Positions 16,468-24,153 of a stretch of 64,000 nucleotides of DNA are shown here, in pieces. The first letter of the stretch is position 1; each line of letters begins with the position of its first letter. The translations under genes were made by a program, and so were the position numbers. The DNA comes from Streptomyces mangrovisoli (lineage in GTDB: Bacteria > Actinomycetota > Actinomycetes > Streptomycetales > Streptomycetaceae): assembly GCF_000974985.2 (NCBI RefSeq), contig NZ_LAVA02000036.1:61833-125832 (forward strand), given 5' to 3'. The notes under the pieces were generated by a model. That model was not told the origin of the DNA and ran no database searches. It saw only the letters and a list, made by a program, of their open reading frames with translations.

Positions 16468-16932
16468 ATGACCGCCACACAGGACGGCCCGCAGACGCAG
16501 GGGACGCCCGGGGAGTCGCCGAAGCCGGCCCGCACGCGGCTGATCGGCGGACCGGGCATGCTGCTGGTCTGGTTCTACGGCGTGATGGTGGTCGGCGCGG
16601 TGTCGCGCTCGGTCTACCAGATCGCGACGGACTTCGACCGGGCGCCGCTCGCGTACACGCTGTCGGCGATCGCGGGCGTGGTGTACGGCTTCATCACGTA
16701 CTCGCTGGTGCGCGGCGGCGAGGGGGCGCGGCGGGCGGCACTGGTGTGCTGCGCCGCCGAGCTCGCGGGCGTGCTGATCGTCGGCACCTGGACGATGGTC
16801 GAGCCGTCGGCGTTCCCCGACTCGACCGTCTGGTCCGACTACGGCATGGGGTACGTCTTCATCCCCGTGCTGCTGCCGCTGACCGCGCTGTACTGGCTGC
16901 GCAGGTCGCGGACGGCGGCGGTCACGCCGTAG
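16468..16932 (+). CDS. Conserved membrane protein (154 aa)
   Basis: The start ATG at 16468 follows the previous stop by one base, and GGGGAGGCTGAG supplies the ribosome-binding site from within the upstream gene. After a 25-residue polar N-terminus (TATQDGPQTQGTPGESPKPAR) there are about four membrane helices (LLVWFYGVMVVGAV, YTLSAIAGVVYGFITY, LVCCAAELAGVLIVG, YVFIPVLLPLTALYWL). No catalytic motif is visible. With its partner at 16107 it may form a small membrane complex. Function unknown. Confidence 0.8.
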   Translation: MTATQDGPQTQGTPGESPKPARTRLIGGPGMLLVWFYGVMVVGAVSRSVYQIATDFDRAPLAYTLSAIAGVVYGFITYSLVRGGEGARRAALVCCAAELAGVLIVGTWTMVEPSAFPDSTVWSDYGMGYVFIPVLLPLTALYWLRRSRTAAVTP

Positions 16933-16949
16933 GGGCGTAGGGCCTCCTG

Positions 16950-16972
16950 ACGGCGTGGACCCCTCACGCCGT
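16950..16972. terminator. 8-bp hairpin between convergent genes
   Basis: ACGGCGTG (16950-16957) pairs exactly with CACGCCGT (16965-16972). A third copy of the arm (about 16923-16930) can pair alternatively. It sits at the meeting point of the plus membrane gene and the minus acetyltransferase. Confidence 0.5.
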
Positions 16973-17461
16973 GGTGGCGTAGACCCCGGCCGGCTTCTCC
17001 AGGACGATCATCGGTACGCCGTCGTCGCCCTGCGAGGTGCCGACCGTCTCGTAGCCGACGCGGCGGTACAGGCGCAGGTTGCCCTCGCTGCGGTGGCCGG
17101 CCTGGAGCCGGAAGCGCTTGGCGCCGCGCTCCTCGACGAGCGCCGCCTCGGCCGCGCGCAGCAGGCGCGCGCCGATGCCGTGGCCCTGGAGCCGGGGGTG
17201 GACGCAGAGCTTGCCGATCGAGGCGGCGCCGTCCTCGGTGACGCGGCCGCGCACCGAACCGACCACCTCCTCGCCGAGCCGGGCCACGAAGACGCAGTCC
17301 GCGGCCACCTCCTCGCGCACCGAGTCCAGGCTCTGGATCAGCGGGTCGATGCGGTAGTTGCCGTACAGCGCCGCCTCGCTCTGGAAGCACAGGTACTGCA
17401 ACCTGAAGATCTGCTCCGCGTCCTGCTCGGTCGCCACCGAGATGGTCACGCTCATGCCCAT
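16964..17461 (-). CDS. GNAT acetyltransferase
   Basis: I take ATG 17461 as the start because GGGAGG lies nine bases before it; the GTG at 17482 overlaps that site. The 165-aa protein has the GNAT core: VARLGEEVVGSVRGRV (strands), SIGKLCVHPRLQGHGIGARLL (acetyl-CoA loop, Q/R-x-x-G-x-G/A), and GNLRLYRRVGYETVG at the C-terminus. The substrate is unknown. It is convergent with the membrane-protein pair and is followed, on its own strand, by 45 bp before the sigma-like gene's stop, so it may have its own promoter. Confidence 0.85.
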   Translation of the reverse strand: MGMSVTISVATEQDAEQIFRLQYLCFQSEAALYGNYRIDPLIQSLDSVREEVAADCVFVARLGEEVVGSVRGRVTEDGAASIGKLCVHPRLQGHGIGARLLRAAEAALVEERGAKRFRLQAGHRSEGNLRLYRRVGYETVGTSQGDDGVPMIVLEKPAGVYATTA

Positions 17462-17506
17462 GTGCGCACGCCTCCCGCTCACCTGATCGCCTGTCGTTCC
17501 CCACTC

Positions 17507-18058
17507 CTATCCCCGCGCTTCGCGGGCCGCAACCTCCGGCGCCAGCAATCGGCGCAGACATCCCAGACATCTGGAACGTTCCGGTCCGAGGCTGCCCTGT
17601 GAGATACCCAACTCCCCCGCGATCTCCCGGTATGTCAGGTCTTTCGCCGAGAGCAGCGCGGCGAGCAGACCGGGGCAGCGGCCGGGCAGCCGGCGCACGG
17701 CGTCGTGCAGGGTGTGGCGGTGGGCGGCGTCGAGGGCGCGTCCCTCGGGGTCGGAGCCGAACGCGTCGGCGGGGGCGGCGGGCCCCTCCGCACGGGTGGC
17801 GCCGTCGGCGTCCGCGGGCTCGCCGCCGTAGGGCCGTTCCCGGCGGGCCGCGCGGCGGCCGCGGCGGGCCTCGGAGCGGACCGCCCGGCGCAGCCAGGCG
17901 GGCGGGTCGGCGGGCGGACCGCCCGCGCGGAGGTGTTCCAGCAGGCGCAGCCAGACGGCCTGTTCGAGGTCGCCGGGGTCCGCTCCGGCGGCGGGCGCCT
18001 CGGCACCGGCCTCGGCGGCGAGCAGCGGGCGCAGGGCGGTGAACAGGTCGTGGGTCAT
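17507..18058 (-). CDS. ECF-like RNA polymerase sigma factor (183 aa)
   Basis: The protein has a weak region 2 (LEQAVWLRLLEHLRAGGPPADPPAWLRRAVRSEARRGRR) and a clear region 4 helix-turn-helix (LTYREIAGELGISQGSLGPERSRCLGCLRRLL). The phrase SLGPxRSRCLxxLR is typical of a Streptomyces ECF-type family. Between them is an acidic, Ala-rich linker. No anti-sigma factor is adjacent, so control must be elsewhere or transcriptional. The ATG at 18058 is not preceded by a strong ribosome-binding site. It lies downstream of glpQ, separated by a strong terminator. Confidence 0.8.
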   Translation of the reverse strand: MTHDLFTALRPLLAAEAGAEAPAAGADPGDLEQAVWLRLLEHLRAGGPPADPPAWLRRAVRSEARRGRRAARRERPYGGEPADADGATRAEGPAAPADAFGSDPEGRALDAAHRHTLHDAVRRLPGRCPGLLAALLSAKDLTYREIAGELGISQGSLGPERSRCLGCLRRLLAPEVAAREARG

Positions 18059-18071
18059 GTGCGGCACGACG

Positions 18072-18104
18072 CGGCCGCCCCGGCAGGGGTTGCCGGGGCG
18101 GCCG
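18072..18104 (-). terminator. 14-bp perfect hairpin after glpQ
   Basis: Arms 18072-18085 and 18091-18104 are exact complements with a 5-nt loop. It lies 59 bp downstream of the glpQ stop and upstream of the sigma-like gene. Confidence 0.8.
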
Positions 18105-18162
18105 GGAATCCGTCGAACGAGCGGCACGGGCTCGGCCGTTGACGGCGTCCTCCCGTACGGGT

Positions 18163-19347
18163 TCAGCGGCCGAGGTAGTCCTCGCGGGCGAGGACGGCGG
18201 TGTCGGCGTTGTCGGTGAAGACGCCGTCGATGCCCGTGGCGAAGTAGGTGGCGAAGGCGCCGAACGCGTCGCCGTAGGCGTCGGCGGCGGTGCCCTTGCG
18301 GTACTCCGTCGGCAGGAAGGGGTTCTCGTTGCGCATGGTGTAGGGGTGCAGGACCAGGCCCGCCGCGTGGGCGTCGCGCACCAGGGTGCTGGGCGCGGCC
18401 AGGGTCCCGTCGGCGTTCTTCGGGATGACCAGGTCCAGGGTCGGGCCGATGCCCTGGGCGTAGCCGGCGATCTCGGCGAGGCCCGCGGGGGTGACGAGGT
18501 CGGCGACGGTGCGCGGGTCGCCGGTGGCCACGAAGTCCCACGGGCGGCTGGCGGCGGTGGAGAGCAGCACCACGAGCGGGTTGCCCACGAGCTTGTTCAG
18601 CCGCTGGATGCTGGTCGGCTCGAAGGACTGGAGGATGACCGGGGAGTTCCGGCCGTCCTTGCCGTACTTGCGCAGCAGCCCCGCGACCCGCTCCTCCAGG
18701 CCGAGGCCGAGGCCGCGGAAGTAGGTGGGGTGCTTGGTCTCGGGGTAGATCCACACCTGCCTGCCCCGCTTGCGGGACTGCGCGTCCTGCCACTGGAGCA
18801 CCTCTTCGAAGGTGGGGATCTCCCAGCGGCCGTTGTAGAGGGTGTTGTGCGGGCGGTTGGCGGGGATGCGCTCGACCGCGCGCAGGGTCTTCAGCTCGGC
18901 GAGGGTGAAATCCTCGGTGAACCAGCCGGTGGTGGAGACGCCGTCGACGACCTTGGTGGTGCGGCGGGCGGCGAACTCGGGGTGGTCGGCGACGTTCGTG
19001 GTGCCGCCGATCTCCGGCTCGTGGCGGCAGACGAGATGGCCGTCCCTGGTGGGGACGAGGTCGCCGGCCTCGACGACGTCGGCGCCGAGGTCGAGTGCGA
19101 GCTGATAGGAGCCGAAGGTGTGCTCGGGGCGGTAGCCGCTCGAGCCGCGGTGCCCGATGATCGTCGGCACCGGCAGACCTCTCAGGCCGCCGCCGCGGCT
19201 CGCGCCGGCCGCCTCGGCCGCTCCGGCGGTGCCGCCGAGTCCGAGGACGGCTCCGCCGAGCACCGCGGCGCCGAGAAGGGCGCGGCGTCCGGTGACGCCG
19301 GTCCGTTCGTGCGCGCCGTTCGCCCTGTTCGCGTTCTGGTGGTCCAT
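18163..19347 (-). CDS. glpQ: Secreted glycerophosphodiester phosphodiesterase
   Basis: ATG 19347 follows an AGGAGAA site. The 394-aa precursor has a Tat-type signal (TGRRALLGAAVLGGAVLGL then AxA sites). The GDPD barrel starts with IIGHRGSSGYRPEHT (catalytic His and Glu) and continues with DGHLVCRHEPEI (second His), VWIYPETKHP and GIDGVFTDNAD. It hydrolyses deacylated phospholipids or teichoic-acid glycerophosphate outside the cell. Enzymes of this type are part of the Streptomyces phosphate-starvation response, and four 11-bp PHO-like units lie upstream at 19601-19644. The metal-site segment reads VEAGDLVPT, one residue longer than the common ExDLV, which may be normal for this subfamily. Confidence 0.9.
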   Translation of the reverse strand: MDHQNANRANGAHERTGVTGRRALLGAAVLGGAVLGLGGTAGAAEAAGASRGGGLRGLPVPTIIGHRGSSGYRPEHTFGSYQLALDLGADVVEAGDLVPTRDGHLVCRHEPEIGGTTNVADHPEFAARRTTKVVDGVSTTGWFTEDFTLAELKTLRAVERIPANRPHNTLYNGRWEIPTFEEVLQWQDAQSRKRGRQVWIYPETKHPTYFRGLGLGLEERVAGLLRKYGKDGRNSPVILQSFEPTSIQRLNKLVGNPLVVLLSTAASRPWDFVATGDPRTVADLVTPAGLAEIAGYAQGIGPTLDLVIPKNADGTLAAPSTLVRDAHAAGLVLHPYTMRNENPFLPTEYRKGTAADAYGDAFGAFATYFATGIDGVFTDNADTAVLAREDYLGR

Positions 19348-19573
19348 GCGCGTTCTCCTGCCGTCGAGCCGGCCTGTGTGTGCGGGCGGGCCGATGGTAC
19401 GGGCGTGTACATGACGTACGGGAGACCCGGAAGGGAACGGCACATGTCGTACGAGGGGCGGCGGATGACGGTCCGTCGGCCGGTCCGCCGACCGGGTCCG
19501 CCGGCTTGGTGCGGGGCGTCGCGGGTAGGCGTACGGCAGGCGCCCGCGCGATGTCCGTCACATCGTCGCGGGG

Positions 19574-19644
19574 AGGTTACACGCGGCCCCCGGGACGCCA
19601 CCGCAGGTAAACGTGCGTCAACAGTGCGTAAGACCTCGGTGAAC
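19574..19644 (-). promoter_or_regulatory. Probable PhoP-dependent promoter of glpQ (PHO box units plus -10)
   Basis: On the minus strand four consecutive 11-nt units read GTTCACCGAGG (19634-19644), TCTTACGCACT, GTTGACGCACG and TTTACCTGCGG (19601-19611). PhoP of Streptomyces binds 11-nt direct repeats with consensus GTTCACC. A TAACCT (-10-like, 19574-19579) follows at the right distance, with the last repeat where a -35 would be. Confidence 0.6.
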
Positions 19645-19747
19645 GCGGCTCACCCGATGTGCGCGATCCCCCGGCCCGCGAGTATCGTCCTCACCTGCAC
19701 AGACTCATACAGATCCGCTCGACTTCCACTTGACACCGGAGGGCCCG

Positions 19748-20419
19748 TTGTCCCGCTTCGCGCTCATCAAGGCAGTGCTCGGACCGATCATGCGCCTGAT
19801 GTTCCGCCTCAAGGCGGAGGGCGTCGAGCACATCCCGGGCGAGGGTCCGGTCATCCTGGCCGGCAACCATCTGACCTTCATCGACTCGATGATCCTTCCG
19901 CTGGTCTGCGACCGTCAGGTCTTCTTCATCGGCAAGGACGAGTACGTCACCGGCAAGGGCTTCAAGGGCCGCCTGATGGCGTGGTTCTTCACCGGCGTCG
20001 GCATGATCCCGGTGGACCGCGACGGGGCCAACGGCGGCGTCGCGGCGCTGATGACCGGGCGCCGGGTGCTGGAGGAGGGCAAGGTCTTCGGCATCTACCC
20101 CGAGGGCACCCGCTCCCCCGACGGCCGGCTGTACCGGGGCCGCACGGGCATCGCGCGGCTCACCCTGATGACCGGCGCCCCGGTCGTCCCGTTCGCGATG
20201 ATCGGCACGGACAAGCTCCAGCCGGGCGGCGCGGGCATCCCGCGGCCGGGCAAGGTCACCGTCCGCTTCGGCCCCGCGATGGAGTTCTCCCGCTACGAGG
20301 GCATGGACCGCGACCGCTATGTGCTGCGGGCCGTGACCGACTCGGTGATGTCCGAGGTCATGCGGCTGTCGGGGCAGGAGTACGTGGACATGTACGCCAC
20401 GAAGGCGAAGGCGGCGTAG
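19748..20419 (+). CDS. PlsC-type 1-acyl-glycerol-3-phosphate acyltransferase
   Basis: I chose the TTG at 19748 because GGAGGG sits five bases before it; the TTG at 19730 has no site. The 223-aa protein has the acyltransferase signatures HX4D (NHLTFIDSM), GVGMIPVDRDG, FGIYPEGTRSPDG and VVPFAMIG in the right order. It transfers a fatty acyl group to lysophosphatidic acid in membrane lipid synthesis. It lacks a strong membrane helix and is probably peripheral. It is transcribed away from glpQ, with 400 bp between the two starts; both work on glycerophospholipid chemistry. Confidence 0.9.
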   Translation: MSRFALIKAVLGPIMRLMFRLKAEGVEHIPGEGPVILAGNHLTFIDSMILPLVCDRQVFFIGKDEYVTGKGFKGRLMAWFFTGVGMIPVDRDGANGGVAALMTGRRVLEEGKVFGIYPEGTRSPDGRLYRGRTGIARLTLMTGAPVVPFAMIGTDKLQPGGAGIPRPGKVTVRFGPAMEFSRYEGMDRDRYVLRAVTDSVMSEVMRLSGQEYVDMYATKAKAA

Positions 20420-20728
20420 CGCCCTACCGGCGGTTCGGCGGATTTCGGCGGGGCCGGCCTGCCCCTTCTCGGGTGCGGGCGCGTCGTGGTCGCTCGCGCA
20501 GTTCCCCGCGCCCCTTTGAGGTGCGGGTGCGTCGTGCCCATTCGCGCAGGTCCCCGCGCCCCTTACGGGGGCTCGGCCCCGCACCCCAGGGGCGCGGGGA
20601 ACTGCGCGATCAGCCCCCACCGGGCCGCGGTCGCAGGATTCGGGATCTGCCCCCGTGCGGGTGCGTCGTGGTTGCTCGCGCAGTTCCCCGCGCCCCTGCG
20701 GGGCGCGGTCGCCGAGACCGGGAAGGCG
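20420..20728. repeat. Spacer with four copies of a dispersed 20-bp repeat
   Basis: The convergent gap between the acyltransferase and the MFS gene holds GCGCAGTTCCCCGCGCCCCT at 20496-20515 and 20678-20697, a one-base variant at 20544-20563, and the reverse complement at 20588-20607. Opposite copies can fold into long hairpins, so the block probably ends transcription from both sides. No gene is present. Confidence 0.85.
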
Positions 20729-22249
20729 CTACGCGTTCTCCAGGCGTTGGCCTCGGAGGAGGAACCAGGCTGTGGCGGACGTGGCCAGCAGGACCAGGGC
20801 TCCCGCTCCCGTCGCGATCGTCATGCCGCTGACGAAGGACTCGCGGGCCGCGGACAGGAGTTCCGCCGAGCGGTCGGCCGGCAGGCCGGCCGCCGCCTCC
20901 ACCGCGCCGCCCAGTGACTCGTGCGCACCGGACGGGGTGCCCGCCGGGGCGGTGAAGCCGCGGTACACGCCCGTCACGATCGTGCCGAGCAGCGCAATGC
21001 CGAGCGCCGCGCCGAGTTCGTACGCCGTCTCCGAGACCGCCGAGGCCGCGCCCGCCTGCTCCTTGGGGACGCTGGACAGGATCACGTCCGCGGTCACCGT
21101 GAAGGAGAAGCCGGCGCCGACGCCCACCACCAGCAGGGCCGCGCCGAGCACCGGATAGCCCGTGGACTGCGTGAGCAGCGTGAGGGAGGCCAGCGCCAGC
21201 CCCACCGCGGCCAGTCCGCCGGACACCACCGAGCGCACCGAGAAGCGGCGCGCGGTGCGGCCCGCGATCAGGCCGGCCCCCACCGCGCCCACCGCCGCGG
21301 GCACTTCGGCCAGCCCCGCCTCGAACGGGCTTCTGCCTTGCACGAGTTGCAGGTACTGGGAGAGGAAGAACACCAGGCCCGACATGCCGAGCACGGTCAG
21401 CAGATCGGCGAGGACGGCCCCGCTGAAGCCGCGGTTGCGGAACAGCCGCATGTCCAGCAGGGGCTTGGGCAGGGTGAGTTGGCGCCGTACGAAGCCGTGA
21501 AGGGCCGCCGCGCCGAGCACTCCGGTGACGGGCACCGCCCAGGTGAGGCCGTGCGCCGCGGCCTCCTTGACCGCGTAGACCACGCCGATCACACCGACCA
21601 GCGACAGCGCCACACTGACCAGGTCCCACGGGCCGGGGTCGGGGTTGCGGGACTCCGGCAGCAGCTTGAGGCCGACGAGCACCAGCACCGCCATCACGGG
21701 CAGGTTGATCAGGAACACCGAGCCCCACCAGAAGTGGCCGAGCAGGAAGCCGCCGAGGACCGGGCCGACGGCGGTGCCCGCGGAGGCGGTGGCGCCCCAG
21801 ATGCCGACGGCGAGGCTGCGCTCGCGCGGGTCGTGGAAGAGGTTGCGGATCAGCGCGAGCGTCGCGGGCATCAGGGTCGCGCCCGCGACACCGAGCAGCG
21901 CGCGGGCCGCGATCATCGACTCGGGAGTCGTGGCGTAGGCGTTGAGCACGGATATCGCGCCGAACGCCGTGGCGCCGCCCAGCAGGATCCGCTTGCGGCC
22001 GATGCGGTCGCCGAGGCTGCCCATGGAGACGAGCAGTCCGGCGATGACGAAGGAGTAGACGTCCCCGATCCACAGCAGCTGGGTGCCGGTCGGGTTCAGG
22101 TCCTCGCTGATGTAGGGGGTCGCGAGACCGAGCACGGTCGCGTCGACGGCCACCAGCAGCACGGCGAGCACGAGGACGCCGAGCGCGAGCCAGCGGCCGG
22201 GCCGCCGTACCGCCTCGGTCGTACGTGCCGGCCGCAGGGTGCTGGTCAT
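20729..22249 (-). CDS. Drug:H+ antiporter-2 (14-helix MFS) efflux protein
   Basis: The 506-aa protein has about 14 helices and DHA2 signatures: LLVAVDATVLGLATPYI (motif with Asp in helix 1), SMGSLGDRIGRKRILL (motif A) and GPVLGGFLLGHFWWGSVFLINLP (motif C). The closest classical family is QacA/LfrA-type multidrug exporters. Its ATG at 22249 overlaps the upstream TetR stop as ATGA, so regulator and pump form one transcript. A GAGAGGAACC site precedes the start. The substrate is unknown but is likely a drug or a metabolite that relieves TetR repression. Confidence 0.9.
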   Translation of the reverse strand: MTSTLRPARTTEAVRRPGRWLALGVLVLAVLLVAVDATVLGLATPYISEDLNPTGTQLLWIGDVYSFVIAGLLVSMGSLGDRIGRKRILLGGATAFGAISVLNAYATTPESMIAARALLGVAGATLMPATLALIRNLFHDPRERSLAVGIWGATASAGTAVGPVLGGFLLGHFWWGSVFLINLPVMAVLVLVGLKLLPESRNPDPGPWDLVSVALSLVGVIGVVYAVKEAAAHGLTWAVPVTGVLGAAALHGFVRRQLTLPKPLLDMRLFRNRGFSGAVLADLLTVLGMSGLVFFLSQYLQLVQGRSPFEAGLAEVPAAVGAVGAGLIAGRTARRFSVRSVVSGGLAAVGLALASLTLLTQSTGYPVLGAALLVVGVGAGFSFTVTADVILSSVPKEQAGAASAVSETAYELGAALGIALLGTIVTGVYRGFTAPAGTPSGAHESLGGAVEAAAGLPADRSAELLSAARESFVSGMTIATGAGALVLLATSATAWFLLRGQRLENA

Positions 22250-22797
22250 GGTTCCTCTCTCCGTAGCGCACCGCCGAGCAGCAGCTCGACGATCATGTGG
22301 GTGAAGTCCTTCGGTGCCATCCGGCCCTCGGCCACCGCCCAGGCCCCGGAGGCGAGCAGGCCGTACAGCGCCTCGGTGAGCCAGGCCGGAGTGAGGTCGA
22401 TGCGGAACTCGCCGGCCGCCTGGCCGCGGCGGAACAGGGCCGCGATGCGGTCGTCGATCCGGGTCCAGCCCGCGTTCTGCTCCTCGCCCTCGAACAGCTG
22501 GTTCTCGGTGTAGAGGAAGGCCAGCAGCCCGGCGGAGGGCTCGATCGCGCGCACGAGCCGGCGTACGGCGTCGGTCGCGGGGCCCTCGTCCGGCCGGGCC
22601 AGGTCCAGCGCGGCCTCGCACTCGGCGATGCCGAGCGCCTCCAGGGCGCGGACCAGCGCGTCCCGTCCCGCGAACTGCCGGTGCAGGGTGGCGCGGCTGA
22701 TCCCGGCCGCCTTGGCGACCTCGTCCATGGTCGCGGTGGATTTGCGGGTCAGCAGGGCTGCGGCGGTGCGCAGCACGTGGTCACGGTCGACGGCCAT
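22246..22797 (-). CDS. TetR-family regulator of the adjacent efflux pump
   Basis: From ATG 22797 the 183-aa protein has an N-terminal helix-turn-helix (ATMDEVAKAAGISRATLHRQFAGRDALVRAL) and a helical ligand-binding C-domain (TENQLFEGEEQNAGWTRID, ALYGLLASGAWAVAEG). The stop overlaps the MFS start by four bases. A perfect 18-bp palindrome TGAGACAGCAATGTCTCA (22817-22834) sits 20 bp upstream, so autorepression of the two-gene operon is the simplest reading. No ribosome-binding site is visible, which fits a very short leader. Confidence 0.9.
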   Translation of the reverse strand: MAVDRDHVLRTAAALLTRKSTATMDEVAKAAGISRATLHRQFAGRDALVRALEALGIAECEAALDLARPDEGPATDAVRRLVRAIEPSAGLLAFLYTENQLFEGEEQNAGWTRIDDRIAALFRRGQAAGEFRIDLTPAWLTEALYGLLASGAWAVAEGRMAPKDFTHMIVELLLGGALRREEP

Positions 22798-22834
22798 GAG
22801 ACAAGGGTAGACCATATGAGACAGCAATGTCTCA
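22797..22834 (-). promoter_or_regulatory. TetR operator with an extra half-site
   Basis: TGAGACA-GCAA-TGTCTCA (22817-22834) is a perfect 7+7 dyad. A third TGAGACA half-site at 22797-22803 overlaps the start codon, 20 bp away and on the same face of the helix. Confidence 0.75.
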
Positions 22835-22892
22835 CGAGAAACGTGCGCGCCTCATGGCGAGGTGGGTCGGCCGTGGAGCCGGAGGGCGGGGC

Positions 22893-23864
22893 TCAGTGCC
22901 AGGGCAGCCGGCCGCGCGTGTCCCAGTACGCGCCCGGTTCCTCCGCGAGCGCGGCCAGCCGGTGCTCCTGGTCCTCGTCCAGGTCGACCGCGGCGGCGTG
23001 CAGGTTGGAGAAGAGCTGGGCCGTGGTGGCCGCTCCGGACAGGACGACCCCGGCCCAGGGCCGGCGCAGCACGAACGCGAGGGCCACCGCGTCGGGGCCC
23101 AGACCGGTCTCCTCCGCCACCGCGCGCAGCGCCTGCGGCGCGTCCGGCCCGGCGAGGCGGCCGTTGGCCATGCCCTCCTTGACGATCACCGTCAGCCCGG
23201 CGTCGTGCGCCTCGGCCAGCGCGGGGGCGGCCGAGGTCTCCAGCGCGTTGTACGTCGACTGGACGGTACGGAAGAGGGGCTCGCCGTCGACGGTCACGGC
23301 GAGGGCCGCCCGGACGGCGTCGGCCTGGGCGGGGCCGCTGGTGGAGAAGCCGATGGTGGTGCCCCGCGCGGCGGCCTCCGCCAGCTTCGCGTGGAGCTCC
23401 TTGTCGGTGAGGGCCGGGCTGTCCGGGGTCACCGAGTGGATCTGGTACAGGTCCAGATGCGTGCCGAGCAGCGCGTCGGTCTCCGCGCGCTGGCGTGCGT
23501 ACGTCGCCGGGCCGTGGTCCTTGACCTCGTGCCGCTCGGCGTCGGTGGTCCAGTCGGCGGTGTAGGTGTAGCCCCACTTGCTGCCCACGACGATGTCGTC
23601 GAGGCCGGGGCGGGTGTTCAGCCAGTCGGCGAGGAACTCCTCGGAGCGGCCGTAGGAGCGGGCCGCGTCGAAGTAGCGGACGCCCTGGGCGTAGGCGGCG
23701 TCGAGGAGTTCGTGGGTGCGGGCGCGCAGCGACTCGACGCTGCGGTCGGCGCCCAGGTCGCGGTCCCGGCCGAGGTTGATGTAGCCGGGGCGGCCCACCG
23801 CGGCGAGGCCGAGTCCGATGTGGCAGGTGGGGGTGGTGGCCGCGGCCAGCCGGGCGAAGGGCAT
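22893..23864 (-). CDS. Aldo/keto reductase family oxidoreductase
   Basis: The 323-aa protein starts at ATG 23864. The AKR catalytic tetrad is visible: Asp and Tyr in YFDAARSYGRSEE, Lys in VVGSKWGY, and His in LYQIHSVTP. NADP-binding features follow (VIVKEGMANGRL, VVLSGAATTAQLFSNL). The family reduces aldehydes and ketones with NADPH; the physiological substrate is not clear. It stands alone, transcribed toward the TetR/MFS pair but separated from them by the TetR promoter. Upstream it is bounded by three copies of the dispersed 20-bp repeat. Confidence 0.88.
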   Translation of the reverse strand: MPFARLAAATTPTCHIGLGLAAVGRPGYINLGRDRDLGADRSVESLRARTHELLDAAYAQGVRYFDAARSYGRSEEFLADWLNTRPGLDDIVVGSKWGYTYTADWTTDAERHEVKDHGPATYARQRAETDALLGTHLDLYQIHSVTPDSPALTDKELHAKLAEAAARGTTIGFSTSGPAQADAVRAALAVTVDGEPLFRTVQSTYNALETSAAPALAEAHDAGLTVIVKEGMANGRLAGPDAPQALRAVAEETGLGPDAVALAFVLRRPWAGVVLSGAATTAQLFSNLHAAAVDLDEDQEHRLAALAEEPGAYWDTRGRLPWH

Positions 23865-24153
23865 CACGGGTTCCGTTCGGTCGGGTCCGTCCCCGCCCAA
23901 GTTACCTGCGGTGGCCTCGGCGGAGGGCTCAGCGGCACCGGGCTGGGGTGAATCGACGGGTGCGGGCACGTCATGGCTGGCCGCGCAGTTCCCCGCGCCC
24001 CTGAAGGGGCGCTGGGCCCGACGTGCCCCGACAGGGGCGCGGGGAACTGCGCGAACGGGCCCCACCGGGCCGCAGACGGACTTCCTTCAGGGGCGCGGGG
24101 AACTGCGCAAAAGGTGCCATCGGCCCGCGGCCGGGGACCGGCCCCTCAGGGGG
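23865..24153. repeat. Spacer with three copies of the dispersed 20-bp repeat
   Basis: Copies lie at 23983-24002 (forward) and at 24033-24052 and 24089-24108 (reverse). The first two can form a long stem with a 30-nt loop. It follows the argH stop (minus strand) and precedes the aldo/keto reductase start, so it can terminate argH. Confidence 0.85.

Noticed and set aside
19730..19747. TTG 19730 as the start of the acyltransferase.
   Set aside because: No ribosome-binding site precedes it, whereas GGAGGG lies five bases before TTG 19748.
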